This document shows, piece by piece, positions 22,200-32,066 of a DNA stretch of 64,000 nucleotides (position 1 is its first letter; each line of letters begins with the position of its first letter). Origin of the DNA: Chrysogorgia sp. JL179-B06 (Eukaryota; Cnidaria; Anthozoa; Scleralcyonacea; Chrysogorgiidae); NCBI GenBank assembly GCA_035772405.1, contig JAYKKM010000310.1:1449501-1513500 (forward strand), in the 5' to 3' direction. The translations under genes were made by a program, and so were the position numbers. Below the pieces are notes generated by a model. That model saw only the letters and a list, made by a program, of their open reading frames with translations. It searched no databases and had not been told where the DNA came from.

Positions 22200-22700
22200 A
22201 GCACCAGAGGTGAATGTAATTATGTGTCTGAGTGTAAAGTTGACTTGGTTAGGTTGCAATGATGACGCAGTTCGAGCTGAACTCTGTCCTGAAGGATATA
22301 AGCTATTACATCAAGCACGTACTGGTCGTCGAGGCAGGGGCACAGCCTATTGTTTCGGTATTTACTGACTGTTAAAAAAGTTGATGCCGGTGAAAAAGTA
22401 TCGTTCGAGTTTTCGGAATGGTCCGTTCAGTTGGCATCTTCTTATGATCTACAAGACTGTGGTCTTATGTAGTGAACAGTTGGTTGTAGTTGGCGACTTT
22501 AATATACACGTGGACGTACCAGGTGATGGCGACTCTGTAAAACTACTAGATCTGTTGGAGTCCTTTAGTCTCAAACAGCATGTCATTGGCCCTACCCATG
22601 TTCATGGTCACACATTAGATTTGGTCATCACGCGTTAGTCTGATCAAATTATCAGATCAACACCTAAAGTTGATTGTTATATTTCTGACCATGCGTCGGT
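22200..22700 (+). pseudogene. APE endonuclease of LINE copy 2
   Basis: Seen in pieces: LTWLGCNDDAVRAELCPEGY and LHQARTGRRGRGTA (22235-22350), then VVVGDFNIHVDVPGDGDSVK (the GDFN catalytic block, frame 22381-22638), GHTLDLVITR and, after a stop, YISDHASV (the SDH catalytic block, about 22680). Part of the domain between 22370 and 22470, including the YRPP block, is missing or scrambled. Confidence 0.75.
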
Positions 22701-24690
22701 GTTGTGTTCTTTACATTCGATCAAGCCTTCTCTTACCATCAGAACGGTTTCTTACAGAAAATATAAGTCAGTTAATGTGGACTGCCCGAATGATGACCTG
22801 CCTAATTCGGATCTGTGCAAGAATCCACCGGATAATCTAGAAGAGCTTCTTGTGTCTTATCACAATACCCTGGAGACGGTATTCGACAAATATGTCCCCT
22901 ACAGACTCGTACCATCGTCGTGCGGCCACGAGTTCCATGGTATTCCGAAGAAATTACATATGCAAAGCGCGAGCGTCGAAGAGCTCATCGACATGGAGAG
23001 ATGGAGATCGTCGAAACTTGATTCTGACTTGGCTGCTTTCAAAACAAAGTGTAATGTTGTTACCAACCTTTTGAATAAAGCACGCCAACAGTTCTACACT
23101 AACTTTATTGAGGAAAACAAATGTGATCAAAGAAAGCTATTGCATGCCAGTAAGCGGTTATTTAATCAGTCCCAGGACGATGGTCTACCTCCAAACTTGC
23201 ATGCACCTACTTTTGCGAGTGATATGGGGAAGTATTTTTATATATATTTTTACAATCCAGAGACAGCTTGATAGTCATTGTGCTGCAGATTGCACTATGT
23301 TCTCTGCATCCACTATCGCTGCCGAGTCTGTGCCGTTGTTATCTACCTTTAAGACTTTGTCTGATAGTGATATTAAATTGCTTATTCAGCACTCTGCCTT
23401 AATGACCCTATGCCTTCTTGTTTGGTCAGTAAATGCGAAGCCCTACTTCCAGTTATTACAAGCATTATAAATAAATCACCAATCTGGACATTTCCCAGAG
23501 TCTTGGAAGGAAGCTTTGGTCCTTCCTTTACTCAAGAAGTTCGGGCTTGACATAATTTTTAAGAACTTTAGGCCTGTAAGTAACCTGATGTTTATATCAA
23601 AGCTCACTGAAAAGGCTGTTTCAACCCAGACAAATGACCATCTTGTTGATAATGACCTATACCTGTGTGTACAATCGTCCTACAGTAAGAACCACAGCAC
23701 TGAAACTGTGCTTCTGAAAGTCAAAAATTATATTCTACTAAATATGAATAAGCAGCATGTGACCCTTCTCTGTACGACTTAACCTGAGCGCGGCTTTTGA
23801 TACTGTAGACCACAACATTTTGATTTATGCACTTACCACGCTAGGACTGGGGGGGAGTGCACTCGAGTGGTTTGGGTCATATTTATCTAGACACTGTCAG
23901 CGGATGATTTCTGTTTGTGGATGCCAATCGGAGAAATTTAATCTGAGCTGTGGAGTTCCTGAGGGTTCTTGTCTTGGGCCGCTACTATTTACAATCTACT
24001 CGAGCTCATTAATTGATGTCATTTACCATCCGTCCATTGTTATGCGGACGACACCCAGCTTTACGTTTCCTTTAGCCCTGAAGATGAAATGGGTCAGGTG
24101 GATGCCATTGCAGCTATTGAGCGTTGCGTTCAGGTGATCAAGAAGTGGATGCGGGATAATAGACTATTGATGAATGAAGATAAGACTGAGTTTCTTTTAA
24201 TCGGTACCAAACAACAGCTCGCCAAAGTGTTAAAGTAGGTAATGTTAATGTAGTTACGCACTCTCCTGTCAAAAACCTGCGAGTTTTCTATGGGAGAGCA
24301 TATCACCAAGACGAGTTCTGCTGCATTTTATCATCTGTATAACATCAGAAGTGTAAGGAAATATTTGTCTAGAGTATGCACAGAAACCCGTATACATGTT
24401 TTCATGTCCAGCCATCTGGATTATTGTAATATTCTGTTGTATGGGACACCTAGTTATCAACTGCAGAAATTACAGAGAGTCCAGAATGCAGCCGTGCGGT
24501 TGGTCTTCCAGGAAAGCAAGTTCTGTCATATTACACCTCTGTTAAAGTCCTTGCACTGGCTTCCTGTGAAATATCGCATAGATTTTAGCGTCCTTGCACT
24601 GGCTTCCTGTGAAATATCGCAGAGGTTTTAGCGATAGATGGTTTGGCATAAGAAATATTTTATCAGTAGATAGTTTTAAAAGAGCTGTTT
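22700..24690 (+). pseudogene. Reverse transcriptase of LINE copy 2
   Basis: Pieces in order: linker frame 22699-23271, LSDSDIKLLIQHSA, FRPVSNLMFISKLTEKAVST, KNHSTETVLLKV, LSAAFDTVDHNILIYAL, SCGVPEGSCLGPLLFTIYSS, CADD-type block degraded near 24030-24060, ISKLQ-like LQKLQRVQNAAVRLV, LHWLPVKYRIDF, then VDSFKRAV near 24670. The PQGS block reads PEGS. A 43-bp tandem duplication (24547-24632) repeats the LHWLPVKYRI block. Frames break at least six times. Confidence 0.8.
24547..24632 (+). repeat. 43-bp tandem duplication in LINE copy 2
   Basis: The unit beginning GTCCTTGCACTGGCTTCCTG occurs at 24547 and again at 24590. The first 32 bp are identical and the last 11 bp differ at two positions (TAGATTTTAGC versus GAGGTTTTAGC). 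Confidence 0.9.
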
Positions 24691-24881
24691 AGACTTATTT
24701 ATTTAGGAAAGCTTTTAAAATTTTAGATCACGTTTTTTATAGTAGCTTGTAACTTTTATTAATATTTATTTTTATAAATTTTATCTTCTTTGATGTAATC
24801 TGTAATGCGCAATTGAAAATTAATAAATTTTATTATTATTATTATTATTACAGTCTGAAATGAGTCTGGACAAACAGGTTA

Positions 24882-25064
24882 GGTCTAGACAGTGGCGGAT
24901 ATTCACGTTTTAAGGTGGTGGGGCAAAGCCTCCCAAAATGTCCGACAAGTTTGGTTGCTAAGTAACAAATTTTATTTGAAAATTTCCGACAAATTGGCAA
25001 TTTGACGAAAGGTGGGGGGGCGGCTGCCCCCCATCCCACCACAATTTCCGCCACTGGGTCTAGA
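24882..25064. mobile_element. hAT-type MITE with 8-bp target duplication
   Basis: A 167-bp element at 24890-25056 starts CAGTGGCGGA and ends TCCGCCACTG, perfect 10-bp inverted repeats. It is flanked on both sides by GGTCTAGA (24882-24889 and 25057-25064), an exact 8-bp duplication. The 8-bp duplication and CAGTGG-type ends fit the hAT superfamily. It codes for nothing and must be moved by a transposase elsewhere. Confidence 0.92.
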
Positions 25065-25089
25065 AGTGTATCCAATACAAAAGTGCGAT

Positions 25090-25123
25090 CACGGTTAATG
25101 GAAGGGAGACTGGTTAGGCTAGC
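25090..25123 (+). repeat. Left 34-bp terminal inverted repeat of the P-like element
   Basis: Starts CACGGTTAATGGAAGGGAGA and matches the reverse complement of 31093-31126 at all 34 positions. Preceded by the direct repeat GTGCGAT. Confidence 0.95.
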
Positions 25124-25167
25124 GGTACCACGTGACTAATTATGTGACTGTCCGGCGTTTATTTGTA

Positions 25168-25180
25168 TCACGTGACGAGG
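25168..25180 (+). promoter_or_regulatory. Left subterminal inverted repeat (TCACGTGACGAGG)
   Basis: A 13-bp sequence, exact inverse of CCTCGTCACGTGA at 31026-31038. It lies 78 bp in from the left tip; the right copy is 88 bp in from the right tip. Another CACGTGAC occurs at 25129-25136. Near-symmetric placement suggests a transposase binding or enhancer site, by analogy with P elements. CACGTG is also an E-box, so it could act in transcription. Confidence 0.7.
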
Positions 25181-25305
25181 AGAGTGCATAGGAGTTCGAA
25201 AGCTTTATTTGCGGTCTGGTGAAATCACTCTTCGATTGGTATAGTTTGAGAAGTTGTTTTAACGTTTTCTTGTGAGATTTATATTTTAATATGTAATCGG
25301 AGATT

Positions 25306-28140
25306 ATGCCTGGCTCAAACTGCGCGTTTTACGGATGTTCGTCCAGTAGAAAGCAGAAACTTTCGCTATTTAAGATCGCGGTAGTTGGCGCAAGTGATGG
25401 TGAGCACACTAAAGCATTGAAGAGAACAGCTCGAGAAACATGGCTTCGCTTGATCCTGAGAACAAGAGAAATGACACCAGAGCTGAAGGAGCAGATTGAA
25501 TCGAACACGATCCATCTTTGTGAGCGTCATTTTCAGCCGGATTGCTTTGTCATTCGTAAGTGTTCTTAATATTAATATTCGCGTTCAAATCATGCTTATT
25601 AATATTCAATTATTCAAAGCGCGTCATGGTATAATAAACCAGAATAAACAGATTGTAATAAATTATTTTGTTAACTTATAGACCCCAAAAGGAAAGTGTT
25701 AACATGTGGAAGCATTCCAACAGAGAATTTACCTACAAAGAGCCATGAAACGGCTGCTAGTGCGAAACAAAAACGACGAACTCTGTCAAGAACCGATTCA
25801 GTGATTCCTCCTTCGCCTCCGCAACAATGTAAAACACCCAGCTTCGAAAGTGTTCTAGAGCAGGTTAACGGCGGAAATTTAGATCCCTGGAAGATAGACA
25901 CATCTTGCGAAAGCGAAATTAAGTTCGAATTATTTGATACTTCACATTGTCTTCCAAAATATACTGTTGTAGTGAATTGTGCCCTCGAGTTCACTGTTTT
26001 GGTGTATAATTGGCCCCTGGCAGAAGACCATTTCGTGTACCAAGAAAGAAAACGTTCAATTAGGTACCACTATATACGCGAACTGCTGGATTTAATCGTG
26101 TGTACTTGCTTGTGTACTGGCTTACCAGACAATGACAATGATGTGAGATCTGTAGCTGTTGACCCTACATCTCAATGTTCAACACCAGGGACAATTCTAC
26201 GCCATTCTATCCCAAAAGTGTTGACAACAGATGATTCTCATTTTGAAGTATCAGTGATGTTTCGGTCTGTCAATTGTGAACTGATCAAGTCCACTGTGCC
26301 CGAGAATCAGCAGTGCAAGCCATGTTCAACTGCATTAGTTGAAGTCAGGAAGTCGAAGAGAAGAAAATCCAGGTCATCAGCAGTACCAGCCAAAAGCAAG
26401 GCCTCACTCGGTGTCTGTGGGCCTGAAAAGTTGCGAGCTACTTTAACGGCAACTCGACTTCAATGCAATGAGTTAGAAGAAAAGCTTCAAAACCTTGAAA
26501 AGAAAATCCAAGAAGATGGTATGGTTGTAAGCCAATCCATGGAAAAGGATATTCTAAAAATCATGGGAGGTCAAAACCTTGATGCCACTCCCCATATGAA
26601 GTTTTTCTGGGAGCAGCAAATGAAGCTGCTTCAGTCAAGCAAGATGGGAAGGAGATACCACCCTCAAATAATCAGGTTTGCATTATCATTGCATGCCAAG
26701 TCTCCTTCAGCTTACAGGGAACTGAGAGAGAGTGGTGCACTGATTTTACCGAGTGAACGGGTGCTAAGGGACTATAAGAATTACTTTAAGCCCAAAGCTG
26801 GTGTAAATAAAGAAAATGTTGAAAGTTTGAGGGACAAAACTTCGTCATTTTCCAATGTGCAACGATATGTTGCACTGGTAATGGATGAAATGAAGATCCA
26901 GTCCAACTTAGTTTTTGATAAGTTCTCTGGTGAACTTATTGGTTTCATCGATCTTGGAGATCCCATGACGAACTATGCAAATCTCAAAGAAGAAGACACC
27001 ATTGCCTCCCATGCTTTGGCTTTCCTGGTACGAGGGTTGTGTACCGACCTGAAGCATATCATTGCATACTTCTTCACTGGAAACATAACCTCGTTTCAGT
27101 TGATGCCCATTTTTTGGAAAATTGTTTCTGTTTTGGAGATTTCCCTCAATTTATGGGTGTGTGCTGCTGTTAATGATGGGGCATCTCCAAATAGAAAATT
27201 TTTCCGTCTGCATTCCACCCTGGCTGCAGACCCCAAGTGTGATGTTGTGTACAAGACACCCAATGTTTTTTCAACTTCACGTGCCATTTACTTCTTCGCC
27301 GATTCACCACATCTGGTGAAAACAGCCCGCAACTGCCTCTACAATTCTGGCTCTGGCTCATGCAGTCGCTACATGTGGAATGATGGAAATTATCTGTTAT
27401 TCCGTCATATTGCAAATATTTTCTACAGTGACCAAGAATTTGCTTTGCACTCCTTACCTAAGCTTACTATGGATCACATCGTCCTAACATCCTATAGTAA
27501 GATGAAAGTCAAGTTGGCAACTCAAGTTCTCAGCAAGTCAGTTGAAATTTCGTTACGAGAGAGTGGTAATGACAAGGTTCTTGGCACCGCCACATTTTGC
27601 AAAATGATGAATGATTTTTTTGATTGCACAAACGTGAGGTCCAAAACCGAGCATGCCAGGAAAAGAAATGATTTCATCAAGCCATATACCTCCTGTGATG
27701 ATGAGCGGTTTGCCTGGATGAAGAATGTTTTCTTAGAGTACCTAAAAAACTGGAGGAAAAGTACCTTATCTCGTCCTGGAAAGTACACAGCTGATGAAAG
27801 AGGAAAGATGTTCATCTCAATGCAAATCTACGAGGGCCTCACGATTTCTGTGTATTCCCACATAGAAGCTATACAGTTTCTCTTGAAAGAAGGATTTGAT
27901 TACGTGTTGAGTGAACGCTTCATGCAAGATGTGGTGGAGGACTATTTCGGCCACCAACGAGCCAAAGGTGGAAGAGCAGACAATCCAACAGCTCAGCAGT
28001 TTGGCTATAATGACCTCACCATTGCTGTGCAAAGAGACATTGCACCGGTTATTCGGGGGAATGTTGGAGGTCGTTACAAAGTAACAAAATGGCACCGCAT
28101 CAGCAATGAACCGGTAAAGAAACGGGCGAAGAAAAAATGA
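25306..28140 (+). CDS. P-element-type transposase with THAP domain (two exons)
   Basis: Exon 1 is 25306-25555, the intron 25556-25681 (GTAAGT...TTATAG) and exon 2 25682-28140, together 902 aa, close to human THAP9 (903 aa). The THAP zinc domain has C6, C11, W46, C72, H75 and F76 and ends with a GSIPTENLP block across the splice. A coiled coil lies near residues 335-363. A helix-turn-helix region (RRYHPQIIRFALSLHAKSP) starts near 404. The RNase H core has VMDEMK (D485), VNDGASPNRKFF (D582) and VVEDYFGHQR (E836), with a FFADSPHLVKTARN block between that resembles the GTP-binding insertion of P transposase. It should cut and paste the surrounding element, in the nucleus. The frame is open throughout. 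It stops soon after the E motif and lacks the C-terminal block found in the convergent gene. Confidence 0.93.
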
Positions 28141-29674
28141 CTTTGTACATTGTGGCTTTTACATTGTGGTAATTCAGTATTACTATTTTTTATCATCAAT
28201 TAATTAAAATTAAGTACCTTTAAAAAGAGACAAGTTTGGGAGTAGCAGTGACTATGGGTTCTACAAAATTTGACCCATGCAGTCATGTGTTTCAAAATAG
28301 TTCAGGTTTGTCCTGGTTACCCATGTTCCTCTTCTGCTGCTGAACTTGTCTATGTAGCTAAGTAGTTAATCAAATAATAAATATACACAGTATTTGTGAG
28401 CAAGTTATATCAATAGATCATTTAACTATGTACAACTACCAGAATGCTTTGCAGGTATCTACTACCTAATTTACCGCTGACAAAGCATTTTGGTAGTTGT
28501 AGATAAATGAGTAGCAAATTTGATTTACTATACATGGGCCCACTGTCTTGACATTTTTGCAGATCAAACCCATTTGACATTGCTGTCTTAAACAAAGGCA
28601 GACTGACAGAGCATTAAAACCTTTATCAATATTCATTAGTGCTTGCTTGCAGATTTTAGTATACCGGTAACTTGTATCAATAATTTTTGAAATACTGTTC
28701 TGCATTTCTCATGCAACTTGTTGCAGGAACAGTTGCAATCATTGCAAATGTGCAATGATATCACACAATGGTCAATAATTGTGAGACAAGTTGCTGCAGT
28801 GTTACACACAAGGACCCGGCCAATTACCAAATTGTATTACAATATTTCCATTTGGCTGCAACCCTTAACTTGTGCCATATTAATTGAAATTGAAACCATT
28901 GCAAGTTTCATGAAATATGTTGTCACCTTTAAGTTTGTAAATTATTTACAATTATAAGGTTGAAACTCTCCTAAAAATTTCTGTACAGATTCACTCAATT
29001 AATTGGTTTTGATGTAAATAGCATTGTTATTCTTTACTTTGTGGTGAATATTTATAAACACTGATTTATTTGTGGATAATTACTTGTCATGTTAAAGTTC
29101 ATCTCATCTATTGTTAATACTTAATGCCTTATTAATGTGTAAATGTAATGCTAGCCTGTGCCTCAAATCTCACTGCATAGTACACAGTATGTATTAGGGG
29201 ACGATTACACAGAAAAAATTCAGCCTGGGCTGGGCTCAGATTTCAACCTTGCTGGCCCAGTCTGAGTGTACAAAAAAGATGGAGAATGAAAAACATGAAG
29301 TGCAGAAATCAGGCTACAAATGGCTACAAACATGGCATAACACAAAATATAATTAAATGTGCATTTAAATAGCCATATTTATTACTTATTAATATTTAAG
29401 TCAGCAAAGCACTTTGTGTATTTTACACTCCATGTTTTTCATACAGACCACAGTTGCCGTGCTGATTTTCTCCATGTAATGATTGGCCCAAAACTACAGT
29501 AATACGTATATTTATATATTGACATTGTTGTGAAGATAATACTCAAAATAAGAGGGCAACTACAGTAAACCATGTGTGCAGTCTGATAATTCATTTGGTA
29601 GTTTTTGAATAGGACATAAATCACATAATATTACAGACATAAATAAGTAACAAAAGAGTTGCTGTTTACAAGAA
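28141..29674. other. Spacer between the two convergent P-like genes
   Basis: AT-rich non-coding sequence. A plus-strand AATAAA at 28376-28381 lies 236 bp after the transposase stop. A strong hairpin has arms at 28432-28450 and 28482-28500 (19 bp, one mismatch, starting ACAACTACC), with weaker pairing extending outward. A minus-strand AATAAA signal lies at 29378-29383. These may end the two transcripts. No ORF here has a known motif. Confidence 0.55.
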
Positions 29675-30916
29675 TCAATTTGCAGTCGAACCTTCTTTCA
29701 AGTCCTTCCTCAGTGCCTTTTTCTTTGTCTGTTTTTCTTTAATACGATACTTTGTGATATAGTCTCTAGCATAGGAGAAAGATCTAACTCTTAAATAAAG
29801 TTTGACAACATTTTCCAAGCATAGCTTTGGAGTTGAAGTTGAAGGGTCAATGCCAGATGACATTACAATGTTTTCCCACAATGACTTTACAACGGGAGAA
29901 TCGAGTACAGAATTACAAATACATTCAGTAGGAATATTTCTCACTGTTAGCTTACTCTTGTTGACTTCCTCTCTAAAAGATAGTTCGGTTATTTCTAAAA
30001 TTCTAACCAAGTCATCGCATGGTGAGATAAGACCTCCTCTTGTTCGAGCAGATATGAAGTTACTCGGCGATTCAGTTGATTTCATAGCCTGTAACAAAGC
30101 TTGAATTTCTCCACTGCATTTACCTTTCTTCTTCTTATTTGTCTGGTGAAGTTTGCTGACAATATATCCAGCAATGTATGAAAGTGGACCATGTTCGGTT
30201 GGATTGAGCTGTGGCGAAGAGACAGACATTGTTGATGGTTCATTCGACGTACTTCGATGGGCAGTATTGTAGAATCCAACCAAAAAATCGGGAAGTTGGA
30301 TCATTACTAGGTTTGCTACCTTGTAGTCTTCACAGTTTAGCAATTCGCAGGACTGTGGAATTAAACCATAAAAAGATTCAAGCAACTTATCTTGGTTTTT
30401 CTTCCGATAAAATGTGTTGTAGAGTGGAAGCAAAGCATCAAACAAAGCAACGGTGGAAGTAACAGTGGCCAAAGCTGAATTCGTAGAAGCCCCGTAAAGG
30501 TTTTCCTCTATAATACTAGTTTTAATTGACTCGACAAAAGAGTCTACCGTGTCTTTGTCAAGGGCAACAGTTTCGCTAAGTTCGATTTCAGCATGCTTCG
30601 AATTGGTGTGTCTTGTTAAGCCGCCCTTTGACTTGCAAACTTTTCCGCATTTCTCGCATTGAAAGGACTTCTCGCCTTCAATTTCTATTATGGCATCATT
30701 AAATACATTGTCTACCTCATTTGTTTCGGTTTCGGCCACAGCAACACTAATATTCAAGTTGTATGGATCACCGTTCGGTTCGCCACTTATATTTTCACCC
30801 GAGTCGTCCACCCCTTCGACTTCGGTTTCGTCTTCGTATTCGATATCTTCGCCTTGAATTGATATTAGCTGCTCCCCAGCTTGCTCATCGTTAAATTCCT
30901 CATCCATATCTTTCAA
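29675..30916 (-). CDS. C2H2 zinc finger protein with P-transposase-like C-terminal block
   Basis: A single open frame of 413 aa on the minus strand, converging on the transposase. Residues 1-80 are acidic. One C2H2 finger follows (C87, C90, H103, H108; QCEKCGKVCKSKGGLTRH). Residues 243-256 read GPLSYIAGYIVSKL and residues 290-315 RTRGGLISPCDDLVRILE, a pair of blocks that I associate with the C-terminal part of P/THAP9-type transposases (GYVARKL..., then RGGL-PS). The tail is basic. I recall similar proteins annotated as uncharacterised in corals. Its place inside the inverted repeats makes it the second gene of the element. Possible roles: DNA binding at the ends, a C-terminal subunit of a split transposase, or a repressor. 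The start M at 30916 is the first in frame; a second M lies three codons later. Confidence 0.85.
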   Translation of the reverse strand: MKDMDEEFNDEQAGEQLISIQGEDIEYEDETEVEGVDDSGENISGEPNGDPYNLNISVAVAETETNEVDNVFNDAIIEIEGEKSFQCEKCGKVCKSKGGLTRHTNSKHAEIELSETVALDKDTVDSFVESIKTSIIEENLYGASTNSALATVTSTVALFDALLPLYNTFYRKKNQDKLLESFYGLIPQSCELLNCEDYKVANLVMIQLPDFLVGFYNTAHRSTSNEPSTMSVSSPQLNPTEHGPLSYIAGYIVSKLHQTNKKKKGKCSGEIQALLQAMKSTESPSNFISARTRGGLISPCDDLVRILEITELSFREEVNKSKLTVRNIPTECICNSVLDSPVVKSLWENIVMSSGIDPSTSTPKLCLENVVKLYLRVRSFSYARDYITKYRIKEKQTKKKALRKDLKEGSTAN

Positions 30917-31025
30917 AATCCGTCGTGAAACTGCTCTAAATGCTCTAATATTTCGCGATAAAAAGCTACTCCTTATATTACACCACGGTTAATTATTAAC
31001 CTTTGAAATTAACATGATGCACGCA

Positions 31026-31038
31026 CCTCGTCACGTGA
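31026..31038 (-). promoter_or_regulatory. Right subterminal inverted repeat
   Basis: CCTCGTCACGTGA, the exact inverse of 25168-25180. It lies about 110 bp upstream of the start codon of the minus-strand gene, so it could serve both transposition and expression. Confidence 0.7.
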
Positions 31039-31092
31039 CTTTTTTGTCCTTTGATCCCCGACATCATTCGCCGCCCTCTTTGATGTTTGCCG

Positions 31093-31126
31093 GCTAGCCT
31101 AACCAGTCTCCCTTCCATTAACCGTG
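31093..31126 (-). repeat. Right 34-bp terminal inverted repeat of the P-like element
   Basis: Perfect inverse of 25090-25123. Followed at once by GTGCGAT. A short internal copy of the repeat tip (ACCACGGTTAAT) also lies at 30982-30993, in the same orientation as the left end. Confidence 0.95.
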
Positions 31127-31164
31127 GTGCGATCAGCCATCTATAGATTAAAAACCTGTCATTG

Positions 31165-31635
31165 TTACATAACCAGGGTTTTGAACGCTCCACAGTCAAA
31201 GGCATGACTAAGTATGGCGGATCTACCTCCCCAACTTTTTCCCAAAGCAAAATGGCGCTGGAACGTAATCGATCGAGAATGGCTTGGGAGATAAAACCAG
31301 TAAATTGGCTTACACAATAGGTGGTTTACGAAAATTTTGGGAGGAGGAAGTACACTGTTAAACTGCTCACTATTGTAGGGCCCCTTAAATGGGACAAAGA
31401 AATCGAAAACATCGACTTTTTGGCGGATCCATTTTAAAACGTCTGCCGCCTGAAGAAATGTTGGGACAGATGCTAGCAAACCTAAGGGTGTCAATGTAAT
31501 TCTTCCAACAACAAAGTGTTTAGGATCGTTGAACGCTAAACGATTGGCCACGGCTAAGACTTCGCCATCCAACGCAGAATTAACGAAATGCTGGTCCAAA
31601 TGTGCATTGAAGGCTGACATCTCCTCGCACTCCAA
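31165..31635 (-). CDS. Unrecognised ORF, possible gene fragment
   Basis: 156 open codons containing SALDGEVLAVANRLAFNDPK and RITLTPLGLLASVPTFLQAA. Coding signal appears to extend upstream in another frame to about 31740 (NQPFANYPFYLWEVSQDFDP), so a frameshift or intron lies near 31660. The C-terminal residues run close to the right end of the P-like element, so the real end may have been cut by that insertion. I do not recognise the family. Confidence 0.4.
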   Translation of the reverse strand: MECEEMSAFNAHLDQHFVNSALDGEVLAVANRLAFNDPKHFVVGRITLTPLGLLASVPTFLQAADVLKWIRQKVDVFDFFVPFKGPYNSEQFNSVLPPPKIFVNHLLCKPIYWFYLPSHSRSITFQRHFALGKSWGGRSAILSHAFDCGAFKTLVM

Positions 31636-32066
31636 AGAAATATCGGTACTGTCAGATTAACAACATTGCGACGAACAGAAGTGGGATCAAAATCTTGAGA
31701 AACCTCCCACAGGTAAAACGGATAGTTTGCAAACGGTTGGTTAACGGCTGGAAAAATAAAGGAAAAGGAGGAGTTAACCCGGGAGATGACAGCCTTTGGC
31801 GTCAGTAATCCGAGAAGGACATTTAGATTCCTTTCAAGACTGAAAAGTTTCCTAACAAATGGCTAAAAGGAACCTCCCACCCAATGAATATAAGTAAATA
31901 AAATGAAATATGTATGACAATAGGTAATAAGCACAAAATAATTTTAATGAGGTACATGAAGTTGAAGAAGACACAAAATGCAATAAACACAATGAGGACA
32001 TGCCGTGCTACAGTTTACTCCTTTTTAGCACCAAAGCTAGAGGGCGGAGATTTATAATCGCACTCA

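Larger units (their letters stand above)
22200..24852 (+). mobile_element. CR1-like non-LTR retrotransposon, copy 2
   Basis: A decayed LINE running from the endonuclease at about 22200 to a (TTA)n tail at 24829-24851. It resembles the later CR1 copy at 56867-58740 in RT motifs and C-terminal block. Many frameshifts. The 5' limit is unclear: 21950-22200 is a G-rich stretch with GGTGAA-like imperfect repeats that I cannot assign. Confidence 0.8.
25083..31133. mobile_element. Complete two-gene P-superfamily transposon
   Basis: The element spans 25090-31126 (6,037 bp). Its two ends are perfect inverted copies of 34 bp, beginning CACGGTTAATGG. The 7-bp GTGCGAT directly abuts both ends (25083-25089, 31127-31133). 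If one C was lost at the left end, the duplication is GTGCGATC, the 8 bp usual for P elements. Subterminal 13-bp inverted repeats (25168-25180, 31026-31038) recall the internal repeats of Drosophila P. Inside are two convergent, open genes: a spliced THAP/P transposase (+) and a C2H2 protein (-). Identical ends and open frames suggest recent activity. Confidence 0.93.

Noticed and set aside
28718..28957. Small ORF in the P-like spacer as a third gene
   Set aside because: 79 codons, no motif, overlapping antisense frames. More likely chance in AT-rich sequence.
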